This document shows positions 1-8,902 of a stretch of DNA of 64,000 nucleotides, one piece after another. Every line of letters starts with the position of its first letter. Position 1 is the first letter of the stretch. The position numbers and the translations under genes are program-made. The notes beneath the pieces were generated by a model, which was given only the letters and a program-made list of their open reading frames with translations, made no database searches and was not told where the DNA came from. The stretch is from Pseudomonadota bacterium (lineage in GTDB: Bacteria > Pseudomonadota > Alphaproteobacteria > Rhizobiales > Rhizobiaceae): positions 62,001 to 126,000 of the forward strand of contig JAEXYH010000015.1 in NCBI GenBank assembly GCA_023451735.1, written 5' to 3'.

Positions 1-772
1 CATAAGCTTTCGGCTTTTGAGGATTGATGAATGAGCAGTCTATGAGCCAGGCACCGGGAGGCATCGTGTGCCAGTCTTCGTAGGCCGTAAGTGTGCTCGA
101 CTTCACTGAAAGGCCGTCATCGAACCGCTCCGTTTTCTTTTTGGCCTTCCATTTCTTCCGTTCTGCCAACGCCTCTCGCGAGGCCCTTTCACCGTATATC
201 GCAAGAAAGATTGGCTCATCCTTGAAGACCGAGGGATCTTCGGTGAACGCTCCGAAGAGAGTACTACTCTTAACGGAAATTTCTTTTGTGGCCCTAGCCC
301 GGGCCTTCCATTTGAGATCCGCGTCCTTCAGAAGTTGGTTCGTGATCGCTTTTCCCTGCTTCCAGAGTTCGTTGAAGCGCTGACCTGTTCGCCGGAGTTC
401 ATCTTCCTGATCGAACAGCACGTTTGCCTCCCTCCATCCCTTTGCGGCGCCCGGATCGACAACAAGGCCGTTAGCGGATGCATTCGAGGACCCGATCACC
501 GCCGCCTCGGGTGACCAGTAAATCTTCGCGTGAAGCTGTGCGTGTGTCTTTATCTTTAGCTTCTTCAGAGCGCGAAGCTTTCGTATCTCCTTCGGATTGC
601 ACCCCCCGGATTCCAGATTGCAGATAACCCGGCCGTTCTTCGCTCTCGTCAAACGCAGGTTTTCGACGGAACCTTCCCCCCAAAACGCCACCGCCACCCG
701 AAGATCGGGGCACCCTCTTGCTAATTTACGTATTGGAGCGACGACGGTCTTTTCGTTGAGGATACGTATCAT
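1..772 (-). CDS. PLD-like nuclease/phosphodiesterase family protein (C-terminus beyond window)
   Basis: Reading the minus strand from an ATG at 772 gives an open frame that runs off the window at position 1. Around residues 80-100 it carries an HAKIYW stretch followed closely by GSSNASANGL, which is the HxK...GSxN core of a phospholipase D-like domain (PLD phosphodiesterases, some restriction-type nucleases). The remainder is Lys/Arg-rich and not recognised. A stop codon lies in frame just upstream of 772, so the N-terminus cannot be longer, and only one HKD-like motif is visible in the part that can be read. Nuclease activity is an inference from the fold. It is the last gene of a minus-strand cluster that also holds a protease-nuclease fusion and an EEP-family protein. 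Confidence 0.72.
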   Translation of the reverse strand, partial: MIRILNEKTVVAPIRKLARGCPDLRVAVAFWGEGSVENLRLTRAKNGRVICNLESGGCNPKEIRKLRALKKLKIKTHAQLHAKIYWSPEAAVIGSSNASANGLVVDPGAAKGWREANVLFDQEDELRRTGQRFNELWKQGKAITNQLLKDADLKWKARARATKEISVKSSTLFGAFTEDPSVFKDEPIFLAIYGERASREALAERKKWKAKKKTERFDDGLSVKSSTLTAYEDWHTMPPGAWLIDCSFINPQKPKAY

Positions 773-952
773 TTGCTGTTCAATCTGTTCTTCAAATCAG
801 TCAACTTTCTTAGGACTCAGCATCTCAATCGGCCGGGCGCCCAGATGGACGCATGACCGTGCATCGACCGACGAGCACGCCATCAAGTCAATGACCCGTT
901 CTTTCTCCAATCAAAGTTCAAGGATGCTGCGATCATCTTCGGCTTCGACGGC

Positions 953-1297
953 CTATCGATCTGGATCGCATCGGCCCTGGTGGCAGACGCCTGCGCAGGT
1001 TCCATCGAAGCAAGAACACGGCTGCCCCTCTTTCGCTGCAGGAGAGCACTCCCCGCTGAGGGTTGCCGCTTTTGCGCGGGACGCGCGATCGGCTTTGCTC
1101 AACGTGTTCTGAGCGAGCGAATAGTTGGCTGTCGCTGATGCACATGCGTGTTTCGATGCGTAACAGGCATGTGCCCCTCCAATGCGATCCTCATGCGAGG
1201 AGTAGGTCTGCGCCGAAACCAGCGAATTCACACCCAAAATCGCGAATACTAGAGACACCAAAAAAAGGATTTTCACGATACTCCCTTTCATATCCAT
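953..1297 (-). CDS. small exported Cys-rich hypothetical protein
   Basis: 114 residues. The N-terminus has a lysine, a long hydrophobic stretch (ILFLVSLVFAILGV) and a likely signal-peptidase site after SLVSA, so export to the periplasm is predicted. The C-terminal third holds six clustered cysteines (motifs CSCF, CAGVC and nearby Cys), compatible with disulfides or metal binding. No family is recognised. It begins ten bases after the stop of the lipoprotein gene upstream on the same strand, which suggests co-transcription. The opposite strand also has a long open frame here, but that one lacks a signal peptide or any recognisable feature, so this strand was preferred. Confidence 0.55.
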   Translation of the reverse strand: MDMKGSIVKILFLVSLVFAILGVNSLVSAQTYSSHEDRIGGAHACYASKHACASATANYSLAQNTLSKADRASRAKAATLSGECSPAAKEGQPCSCFDGTCAGVCHQGRCDPDR

Positions 1298-1306
1298 ATT
1301 GAGAAT

Positions 1307-2233
1307 CTATCGACCGATTGATGTTGCAATGGCTGAGGCCTGGACGCGAGCATTGTGCTGATCCTTCCCCGCCGGTCCGAGAGAAGCAGCGGCATATTCG
1401 GTGGGCGGATTGACGGGGCCGAGGGTAAATATGAGATCGTTCGTGTACGTGCGCTGGGCAGCGAGAAATGAGCCGCTGGTGTTTGCGCTCAAACGCGCGA
1501 GCTTCCAAGACGGCGTCGCCGATCCACCATAGGCGGCGATAAACACAATCTCTTCTGTGAACGTGTTAAAGACCGGCCATGACCAAGGTTGGTCCGGACG
1601 CTTGAAGTTGTTTTCCTTGAAGCCTTTCGATTGTTTGGCATAGAGCGAACCGTTTCCAAGACGCGCCAGCATCGCCTTGTCGTAGAGGAATTCCCGTATC
1701 TTCAGATCGCCGTCGATCTGCGTGCCTTTTCCGAACTCCTCGAGACACTTGGGATTGTTCTCGGCGTAATCGAGAAGATCGGAATTCAGATACGTCACTT
1801 GGATGGTTTCGGTGCGTGCCGCGGTCGTCGAGGCAGTGACGCCAAGGCCTAGCGAGCGTGACTGGGAGCTGGTCACATTGCCGCCGCTCGCGAATACTTG
1901 GACCACGTTCTCGAGGGGATCGATGAAGGAGACGCCTGCGTTCAACCCGCCCTGATCCTGTGCTGTGATCGTCAAGGTGACCGCAGTGCCCCATCTGGCG
2001 AGCCATGGCAGCTTGAAGTCCCTTTGAGCTCGATGCAGACCCGTGGCCAGTTCGCAAACGACGTGGCTTACGATCTTGTCCTCATAGCTCCCCTGTTCCG
2101 TGACACCGGTCCGCCCAGGCCGGTACTCAGGCTCTTCACTCCGGAACTCACTCTTGACCGGCACCGACAAACCGCACCCGCTCAGGAGCGCGGGAAGAGC
2201 AAATGCTCCGATCCCCAACAACAAGCTACGCAT
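1307..2233 (-). CDS. predicted lipoprotein of unknown function
   Basis: 308 residues from an ATG at 2233, which has a strong GGGGGAG ribosome site directly upstream; a TTG four codons earlier is possible but less likely. The N-terminus is a type II signal peptide ending in a lipobox (LLSGC), so the mature protein should start at Cys and be membrane-anchored. No catalytic motif was recognised in the mature part, which includes a segment rich in Ser/Thr/Val around residues 115-150. It sits between the protease-nuclease gene and the small exported protein, all on the minus strand, so it is a candidate surface or periplasmic partner of that cluster. Function unknown. Confidence 0.7.
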   Translation of the reverse strand: MRSLLLGIGAFALPALLSGCGLSVPVKSEFRSEEPEYRPGRTGVTEQGSYEDKIVSHVVCELATGLHRAQRDFKLPWLARWGTAVTLTITAQDQGGLNAGVSFIDPLENVVQVFASGGNVTSSQSRSLGLGVTASTTAARTETIQVTYLNSDLLDYAENNPKCLEEFGKGTQIDGDLKIREFLYDKAMLARLGNGSLYAKQSKGFKENNFKRPDQPWSWPVFNTFTEEIVFIAAYGGSATPSWKLARLSANTSGSFLAAQRTYTNDLIFTLGPVNPPTEYAAASLGPAGKDQHNARVQASAIATSIGR

Positions 2234-2400
2234 GATCTCCCCCAAACACCCGAGGACATCTAAATCCGGATCAAGGACAACCGCAAGATGTGTTAGAGGC
2301 AGGGCCGCGAACGCATTCGGTGCGCTACGGATTCATCGCCCCTTACCGATAATCGGCGGCAGACTTTTCGCTGCTGATATGAGCTGCTCGATCCCGGGCG

Positions 2401-4377
2401 TCAGATTATAATGTCCTCCAACTCGCGAAGAACCCGAACATGGAAGGTCGCCTCCAGACCGGCGACGCTGTCGAAGTTCTTGAGCGCTCCGAAGTCTAGA
2501 CCGGTCTCCTCTTCGATGATCTCAATCGTCGTTTGAATGTTGTTGTCGATCAGCTCTTCGGGTGTGTAAGGCTGAAGGCCATCGAACACGCGTTCGGAAC
2601 CAATCAACTTGGCGATCTGGTCCTGCTGTCCGACCTTGAAGGCCGCAGCAGCGATCGTCCTGGAGGTCTTCTGAATGACCGCGACCTTCCAATATTCCAC
2701 CGGCACCTTATAGGGACCATTGGGGCGTTTCCTGCCGTAGCTTGCTGGATCACTCGGCCGGAAAATGGGGCCAGTGAAAACCGACATCCGTTTCCGCTCC
2801 GTGTCGCACTTCGCGAGCAGATAGTCCTCAAGGTTACCCCAGATCGTGTTGTTGAAAGTGGCGTGATGCGGCGCCGCGTTCGTAAAGTGAAACGTGTCCT
2901 GGACCGCCCTCTTGGCCTCCTCCTCGCTTCCCCAGGACGGATCGACACGACGGACGAGATGCCCCCGCTGGAAGTAGACTTTCTCTTTCGCGATGGATTG
3001 AACATAGAAGTTGTCGTCGCATTGGCGCTCGACGTCGATCCTGCCGTCGCGGCGCCATGGCTTTGTCACGCCGGAGTTTCGGATCATGCTGTTTCCGTCA
3101 ATGTTGACGGCGGTGAATCGAGCGAAGCGCCGTGCGGCGTCGAACGTCACCGAAAAATGCGTGTATTTGAGCTCGACGTCCTTCTTCGTTCCGATCAAGA
3201 CGGCAAGGTTCGCATTGTCCTTCGCAGAAACGACTTTCGGAAGAGCAATCTTCCGCGAGAGGAAGTCGGGGTCGTATCCTTCGGCCTCTTCGAATATTTC
3301 CGGCTCGGAATCGGCCCCCTGCTTTTCGGTCGTGGAATCCGAAGCGACTGGCGACACCTCTGCCAGGATAATCCGTGGCGCCGTTGCAAGACCACGAAGC
3401 AGTCTATCGCGCACCATGTTGGCGGCGGTGTCCTCGAAGCGCCGTTCCCCCAGCATCGCGTAGATGGCGCTGATGCGTACACCCTCGTTCGCCACCCAGC
3501 CCTTCAGTTCTTCCCCCATCTCTTTCGTCCAGATGGTCTTGCCGTCGCGAGCCAACCGCCGGTGCTGCTCGTCGTAATCCGGGACCGCGCGGTGATGAAG
3601 GGCAAGGACTTGCCATTGGTCGTTGAAGACGGGCGAACCTGACGAGCCGGGCTCGGAGTCGGTCGAGTAGTGGATGAATTTCTCGAGGTCGATCTCCTCG
3701 ATGTCCTCTGCCGACGGAACCAGGATCTGGCTGTCCCTGATCGATATTTGCTTCGGTTGCCCGCCGGGATGCTGGATCATCGACACGAACTCACCATCGA
3801 CGCTCTTTCCGGAGCGCGCGATCAGCGGCAGGAATCCGAATTCGGACAGTGGCGTCCCGTCAAAGGCGCGCGGCGCCACCTCGACCAGCGTCACGTCCAA
3901 TCCGGCATCAGTGTAGAACAGAGTGGACGGCATCAAATTGTAAACGCGACGCAGGGCTTCCACGCCGTTGAGGTCGTGCTGATAGTTGAATTCGGCGACT
4001 GCGAGCGCAGCGGCGTCTGGCCCCGGCAACACATGGTGATTAGTCATCAGAAGATTGGGAGCGACCAGAAAGCCGGTGCCAAACCACTCTCCGGAGCCGT
4101 CCTTCAATCGAACGCGTAGTCGCGCGACCGAAGCGGCTGCCCGTAATCCACGCTCTAGGAAGTTGATCGAGCAGAGGTCGCTGGTCCCGAGCACCCGCTC
4201 CATACCGTTCGGATCCTGCTCCTTCGATTCCAGGACCGAGCGGCGTACCGCGACGCGCTTGGGGCTATCCTTGGCGTCTATGGTTGCCTCATGGGCCGCG
4301 CTTCCTATCGCCTCCCGATGCTCCTTGAGCTTAGCGGCAAGACCCGGATCCGGATTTTCTTCGACGTCGCTCCGCAT
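2401..4377 (-). CDS. trypsin-like serine protease fused to DNA/RNA non-specific endonuclease
   Basis: 658 residues, no signal peptide. Residues ~65-260 form a trypsin/HtrA-like peptidase domain: His115 in TNHHVL, Asp161 in DAGLDVTLVEV and Ser246 in EPGSSGSPVFN give the triad. Residues ~380-640 resemble the NUC1 (endonuclease G/Serratia nuclease) fold: QRGH at 470-473 occupies the place of the usual DRGH, followed by a conserved Asn region FNNTIWGNLE that normally holds the Mg ligand. The catalytic His473 is kept and only the first residue of the motif differs. Start at 4377 is supported by GGAGAAGG upstream. Fusions of trypsin-like domains with effector domains are known from predicted bacterial conflict systems, where proteolysis is thought to release the effector; that role here is inference. 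Confidence 0.85.
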   Translation of the reverse strand: MRSDVEENPDPGLAAKLKEHREAIGSAAHEATIDAKDSPKRVAVRRSVLESKEQDPNGMERVLGTSDLCSINFLERGLRAAASVARLRVRLKDGSGEWFGTGFLVAPNLLMTNHHVLPGPDAAALAVAEFNYQHDLNGVEALRRVYNLMPSTLFYTDAGLDVTLVEVAPRAFDGTPLSEFGFLPLIARSGKSVDGEFVSMIQHPGGQPKQISIRDSQILVPSAEDIEEIDLEKFIHYSTDSEPGSSGSPVFNDQWQVLALHHRAVPDYDEQHRRLARDGKTIWTKEMGEELKGWVANEGVRISAIYAMLGERRFEDTAANMVRDRLLRGLATAPRIILAEVSPVASDSTTEKQGADSEPEIFEEAEGYDPDFLSRKIALPKVVSAKDNANLAVLIGTKKDVELKYTHFSVTFDAARRFARFTAVNIDGNSMIRNSGVTKPWRRDGRIDVERQCDDNFYVQSIAKEKVYFQRGHLVRRVDPSWGSEEEAKRAVQDTFHFTNAAPHHATFNNTIWGNLEDYLLAKCDTERKRMSVFTGPIFRPSDPASYGRKRPNGPYKVPVEYWKVAVIQKTSRTIAAAAFKVGQQDQIAKLIGSERVFDGLQPYTPEELIDNNIQTTIEIIEEETGLDFGALKNFDSVAGLEATFHVRVLRELEDIII

Positions 4378-4428
4378 GCTTGCCTTCTCCAGTGTGATGG
4401 CCTGATGTGCAGGTTGCCGGACGGTCTG

Positions 4429-5517
4429 CTAGGGCAGCCTAATGTTCATTTGAATGGCGCAATGATCACTCGGCCATCGGTCGCGAGGCGTGTTTTCCTC
4501 GATGTCCTTGCCATATCGCCATTTCCAATAGCTGCCGGCATCAGCGATCGCTTGTGCCTTCGGCGTTAGGACGAAGAAATCGATCGCGAAGCGTTGAGCC
4601 GCCGGTTCCAAGGGCCAGCACTTAAATTCCTTGCCCTTCGGCACGTGTGCAAGATTTACATCGTCTGTCGTACCCGCGGTGGCAGCACCGGTAATCACGT
4701 CCCACATTTCAGTCGGCTTCACGTCCGCACTCTCTCGGTCGAAACGGCGATTGAAATCGCCGACCACGATTGCCGGCAGCCCGCTCTGAGAAACGTCGTG
4801 TATCCACTTCTTCAGATGCGGCAGCTGGCGGTACAGCGCCGGGCAATTGTCGTTCGAGGAGGGCTCCTCGATTGGGGCTTCGTTGCAGCGAGATTTGAGA
4901 TGAACAACAAGGAGGCGGAGCGACGAGCCACCTTTCGCCAATGTCACATCCAGTCCCCATCGGACTGGTTGGTTCGAGACAGGATCGCGCACTCCGAGAT
5001 CGACAAAGTCGCTCTTATTCGCCAAGTCCATTCCCGAACTACGCTTGACGGCCAATGCTACGTACTGGCGCGCTGGGGTGGTCAGTTCGCCTGGCAAAGC
5101 ACTGACTGGAGTTGCCGGGTCATAAACGCATTCTGGTTGGATGCCGACGAGTTGGTCCCGCGGATATTCCGGAGCCAGACCCTTGGCGTCGGCGCGAGGT
5201 TGACCTGAGATGCACAGAACATACTCCGACGGGGGAAATATCCTCCCTAGCGCTCGGAGGCTGGCGATCTCCTGCAAGGCGTATACATCGCCGTCATGGC
5301 AGGATCGATATCCCTTCAGATCGTTGAATTCGTCCTCTGACCGAATGGCCCGATCATAGACCTTAACTGCGCTGGCGAGCTCGGCGATATTCCATGAAAC
5401 GATTTTGATTTCGCCCGGCTTAGGACCCGGGCCCTGTGCACCACATGCAATATCCTGAGCGGCCGCTCCAATCGGGCAGACCAACGTGACCAGAAACGCA
5501 AAGACTACTGCCTTCAT
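4429..5517 (-). CDS. exported endonuclease/exonuclease/phosphatase (EEP) family protein
   Basis: 362 residues from the ATG at 5517; a longer frame exists but only this start gives a clean signal peptide (MKAVVFAFLVTLVCPIGAAAQ minus its last residue). The mature protein has EEP-fold signatures: IKIVSWNIAEL near the start (metal-binding Asn), YALQEIASL (Glu), VVGDFNRRFD (Asp/Asn pair) and WPSDHCAIQMN at the C-terminus (Asp-His). The fold covers DNase I-like nucleases, exonuclease III and inositol phosphatases; the substrate cannot be told from sequence. It would act in the periplasm or outside. It precedes the protease-nuclease gene by about 50 bases on the same strand, so the two may be co-expressed. 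Confidence 0.82.
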   Translation of the reverse strand: MKAVVFAFLVTLVCPIGAAAQDIACGAQGPGPKPGEIKIVSWNIAELASAVKVYDRAIRSEDEFNDLKGYRSCHDGDVYALQEIASLRALGRIFPPSEYVLCISGQPRADAKGLAPEYPRDQLVGIQPECVYDPATPVSALPGELTTPARQYVALAVKRSSGMDLANKSDFVDLGVRDPVSNQPVRWGLDVTLAKGGSSLRLLVVHLKSRCNEAPIEEPSSNDNCPALYRQLPHLKKWIHDVSQSGLPAIVVGDFNRRFDRESADVKPTEMWDVITGAATAGTTDDVNLAHVPKGKEFKCWPLEPAAQRFAIDFFVLTPKAQAIADAGSYWKWRYGKDIEENTPRDRWPSDHCAIQMNIRLP

Positions 5518-5549
5518 GAGCCCGCTCCATTCCACCAAAACGTGTGCGA

Positions 5550-5570
5550 TGCTACAACACAATTGTAGCA
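5550..5570. promoter_or_regulatory. perfect 8-bp inverted repeat upstream of the EEP gene
   Basis: TGCTACAA and TTGTAGCA form a perfect inverted repeat separated by five bases, 33 bases upstream of the EEP start and 69 bases beyond the dnaE2 stop. No run of T follows on the minus strand, so it fits an operator or a weak transcript end rather than a classical terminator. Which regulator would bind is unknown. Confidence 0.45.
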
Positions 5571-5638
5571 GAACTTGATGGATGGTAAGCTTTTCGACGC
5601 GGCGTTATGTCGCCGGCCTGACCTACTTGGCGTCCGGT

Positions 5639-8600
5639 CTATCTGAAGTCTCGGGTTTTCACCTTGATACTATCGATGTGCAGATCCGGAATGTAGATAT
5701 CCCGCGTGCGGAGCCCCTTCGACGGCAAGCCACGTGCGTCAGGCGATCCGCCGTGATGGAATTCGTCGCCCCGACCGTGCGGCAACGGAAATCGGTGATC
5801 ACGATCTCCAACTCCCGCCAGATCCGCCGACAAGTCCGTCAGATGGTTGGCCACCAGATGGACGACCTCGCCCTCCCGCTGCACCCGCCCCTTCACGGCG
5901 ATCATGGACGCGCCGAGGATGGTGCGGCGCTGGCGTTCGTAAAGCGAAGGCCAGACAACCAGGTTGGCCACGCCGCTCTCGTCTTCGATCGTGATGAACA
6001 TGACGCCTTTCGCCGACCCTGGCTTCTGACGGACAAGGACGATACCCGCGGCGGTCAGCCATTTGCCGTCCCGCGCCGCCATCGCGTCAGCGCAGGTGAC
6101 CACCCGCCTGGCCTTCAACTCTTCCCTCAGAAACGCGACCGGATGGGCGCGCAGCGTGAGCCCTACGTGTCGATAGTCCTCCACGACCTCGCTGCCGGCG
6201 GTCATCGGGCGCAGCGCAACTTCCGGCTCGACGATTTCGGCGATCGTACGGCACTCCCGTTCCGCCGCGGCCGTGAAAAGCTCCAGCGGCTCGTCGCGCA
6301 GCGCCTTGATCGCCCACAAGGCGTCACGGCGGGCCAGGCCCAGGCTTTCCCGCATGCCGTCGGCCTCCGCGATCTCCACCAAGGACGAAACCGGGACTCC
6401 GGTCCGGCGCCACAGATCGTCGACGGAAGTGAACGGCTCGTCGGCCCGGGCGGCGAGAATTTCGGCGGCATCCTTGTTCGCCAAACTTCGGACCATCCGA
6501 AGTCCGAGCCGGACTGCGAAGGTGTCGTCGGCTGCTGGCTCCAACGTGCAGTCCCATCGGGAGGCGTTGACGCAGACGGGACGGATCTCCACCCCATGCT
6601 CGACGGCATCGCGGACGATCTGCGCCGGCGCGTAGAATCCCATCGGTTGCGCGTTCAGCAGAGAGGCGCAGAAGACGTCCGGATGGTGGCACTTCATCCA
6701 GGACGACGCATAGGCGATCAGCGCGAACGACGCCGCGTGGCTTTCCGGAAATCCGTAGCTGCCGAACCCCTCGAGCTGGCCGAAGGTGCGCTCGGCGAAC
6801 TCCTGATCGTAACCACGCTCCACCATGCCATCGATGAGCTTGGTCTTGAATTTTGAGACGCCGCCAGTGAACTTGAAAGTCGCCATCGCGCGACGGAGCT
6901 GATCGGCCTCGCCGGGCGTGAAACCGGCGCACTCGATGGCGACACGCATCGCCTGCTCCTGGAATAGCGGCACGCCGAGCGTTTTGCCGAGGACCTTCTC
7001 CAGTTCGGGCTTGGGATAGACGACCTCTTCCTTGCCCTCGCGGCGACGCAGATACGGATGGACCATGTCGCCCTGGATCGGTCCCGGACGTACGATCGCG
7101 ACCTCGATGACGAGATCGTAAAACGTGCGCGGCTTCATTCGAGGCAGCATAGACATCTGCGCGCGGGATTCGATCTGGAAGGTCCCGAGGGTGTCGGCCT
7201 TCCGGATCATCGCGTAGGTCTGGGGATCCTCCGATGGGATCGTCGCAAGATCGAGCTTGATGCCCTTCACCTCGTCGAGAAAACCGAAGGCCCGTTTCAT
7301 GCAGGTCAGCATGCCGAGCGCTAGGATGTCGACCTTCATGAATTTCAGCACGTCGATGTCGTCCTTGTCCCATTCGATCACCTGGCGGTCGATCATGGCG
7401 GCTGGTTCTATCGGGACGAGCTCGTCGAGACGGTCATGCGTCAGCACGAAGCCGCCCGGGTGCTGCGATAGATGGCGGGGCGTGCCGATCAATTCGCGGG
7501 CAAGCTCCAAGGCCAGACGAAGCCTGCGGTCCGAAAGGTTGAGGTTGAGCTCCTCGGCATGCTTGGGCTCCACACCTTCCTCAGACCATCCCCACACCTG
7601 GGACGACAGCATCTTGATGAGATCTTCGGTCAATCCCAATGCCTTGCCGACATCGCGCAGCGCGCCCTTGGCCCGGTAGCGGATCACGGTGGAGCACAGC
7701 GCCGCATGGTTGCGGCCGTAGGTCTCGTACACCCACTGCATGACGATCTCGCGGCGTTCGTGCTCGAAATCGACGTCGATGTCCGGCGGCTCGCGCCGCT
7801 CTTCCGATACGAAGCGCTCGAACAAAAGATCGTTGCGGCCCGGATCGATCGAGGTGATGCCGAGCACGTAGCAGACCGCCGAGTTGGCGGCGGATCCACG
7901 TCCTTGGCACAGGATGTCTCTGCTGCGGGCGAACCGGACGATCGAATTCACCGTCAGAAAATACGGCGCGTAGTCCAAGCGCCGGATGAGGTCGAGTTCG
8001 TGCTCGAGCTTGCCTACGACTTCGTCCGGAAGACCTTCAGGATATCGATCGGCAGCGCCCTCCCAGGTGAGCTTCTCCAGCGCCTCCTGCGGCGTCAAGC
8101 CCGGCATCGTCTTCTCTTCGGGATACTGGTAGGCGAGCTCTTCGAGGCTGAAACGGCAACGATCGGCGATCTCGACGGCCCGTGAGACGGCTTCCGGATA
8201 TAGCGCGAACAGACGCGCCATCTCCTCGGGCGGCTTCAGATAACGATCGGCATGTCGCTCCCGTCTGAAGCCGGCCTCGTCGATCGTTACGCCGTGGCGG
8301 ATGCAGGTCACGACGTCCTGAAGGATCCGCCGCGACGGATCGTGGAAGAAGACATCGTTGGTGACGACCGTCGGCACGCGGTAGCGGTGGGCAAGGTTCG
8401 ACAGTTCGTGTAACCGCATCTGGTCGTTCGGTCGCCGGCGCAGGGTCAGCGCCATGTAGGCGCGGCCTCCGAACACATCCCGCAGCTTCCGGAGCCGCAG
8501 CGCGCAATGGTCGTCGGCCTGATCCGGAACGAGGACGGCGATCAGGCCGTCCTGCCAGTCGACTACGTCCGACCATTCGAGAACGCAGGCGGCCTTCCCG

Positions 8601-8902
8601 CCCCGCTTCTTGCCGATCGATAGCAGCCGGCACAGCCGGGAATAGGCAGCGCGATCGGTCGGATAGACCAGAAGAGACATCCCGTCGACAAGATCCAAGC
8701 GGCAACCCACGATCAAGCGCGTGCCGGTCGCCTTGGCGGCCTCATGCGCCCGAACGATTCCGGAGAGGGTGTTGCGATCGGTAACCGCCACGGCCTCGAT
8801 GCCGAGTATCGCCGCCTGGGCGAACAACTCCTCCGCCGAGCTCGCTCCGCGCAGGAACGAGAAGTGCGACGTGCATTGGATCTCGGCGTACCGCGCGATC
8901 AT
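5639..8902 (-). CDS. dnaE2: error-prone DNA polymerase DnaE2 (ImuC)
   Basis: 1087 residues. It is the catalytic subunit of the SOS mutasome, a C-family polymerase that copies damaged DNA with ImuA and ImuB. Visible parts are an N-terminal PHP domain (HFSFLRGASSAEELF; VAVTDRNTLSG), the polymerase core with GRGSAANSAVCYVLG and the metal-binding PPDIDVDFEH, the palm/fingers region, and a C-terminal OB-fold (MFITIEDESGVANLVVWPS). The start at 8902 overlaps the imuB stop as ATGA, typical of translational coupling; the frame is open eight codons further upstream but inside imuB. Length and motif order match full-length DnaE2. It lies last in the LexA-controlled imuA-imuB-dnaE2 operon. Confidence 0.97.
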   Translation of the reverse strand: MIARYAEIQCTSHFSFLRGASSAEELFAQAAILGIEAVAVTDRNTLSGIVRAHEAAKATGTRLIVGCRLDLVDGMSLLVYPTDRAAYSRLCRLLSIGKKRGGKAACVLEWSDVVDWQDGLIAVLVPDQADDHCALRLRKLRDVFGGRAYMALTLRRRPNDQMRLHELSNLAHRYRVPTVVTNDVFFHDPSRRILQDVVTCIRHGVTIDEAGFRRERHADRYLKPPEEMARLFALYPEAVSRAVEIADRCRFSLEELAYQYPEEKTMPGLTPQEALEKLTWEGAADRYPEGLPDEVVGKLEHELDLIRRLDYAPYFLTVNSIVRFARSRDILCQGRGSAANSAVCYVLGITSIDPGRNDLLFERFVSEERREPPDIDVDFEHERREIVMQWVYETYGRNHAALCSTVIRYRAKGALRDVGKALGLTEDLIKMLSSQVWGWSEEGVEPKHAEELNLNLSDRRLRLALELARELIGTPRHLSQHPGGFVLTHDRLDELVPIEPAAMIDRQVIEWDKDDIDVLKFMKVDILALGMLTCMKRAFGFLDEVKGIKLDLATIPSEDPQTYAMIRKADTLGTFQIESRAQMSMLPRMKPRTFYDLVIEVAIVRPGPIQGDMVHPYLRRREGKEEVVYPKPELEKVLGKTLGVPLFQEQAMRVAIECAGFTPGEADQLRRAMATFKFTGGVSKFKTKLIDGMVERGYDQEFAERTFGQLEGFGSYGFPESHAASFALIAYASSWMKCHHPDVFCASLLNAQPMGFYAPAQIVRDAVEHGVEIRPVCVNASRWDCTLEPAADDTFAVRLGLRMVRSLANKDAAEILAARADEPFTSVDDLWRRTGVPVSSLVEIAEADGMRESLGLARRDALWAIKALRDEPLELFTAAAERECRTIAEIVEPEVALRPMTAGSEVVEDYRHVGLTLRAHPVAFLREELKARRVVTCADAMAARDGKWLTAAGIVLVRQKPGSAKGVMFITIEDESGVANLVVWPSLYERQRRTILGASMIAVKGRVQREGEVVHLVANHLTDLSADLAGVGDRDHRFPLPHGRGDEFHHGGSPDARGLPSKGLRTRDIYIPDLHIDSIKVKTRDFR

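Noticed and set aside
597..1112. Plus-strand open frame of 171 codons
   Set aside because: It overlaps the PLD-like gene and the exported Cys-rich gene on the other strand and has no protein-like features.
2533..3642. Plus-strand open frame of 369 codons opposite the protease-nuclease gene
   Set aside because: The minus strand has clear protease and nuclease motifs here; the plus frame has none.
5582..6856. Long plus-strand open frame of 424 codons opposite dnaE2
   Set aside because: It has no recognisable motif and lies antisense to conserved DnaE2 sequence; high GC content gives such open frames freely.
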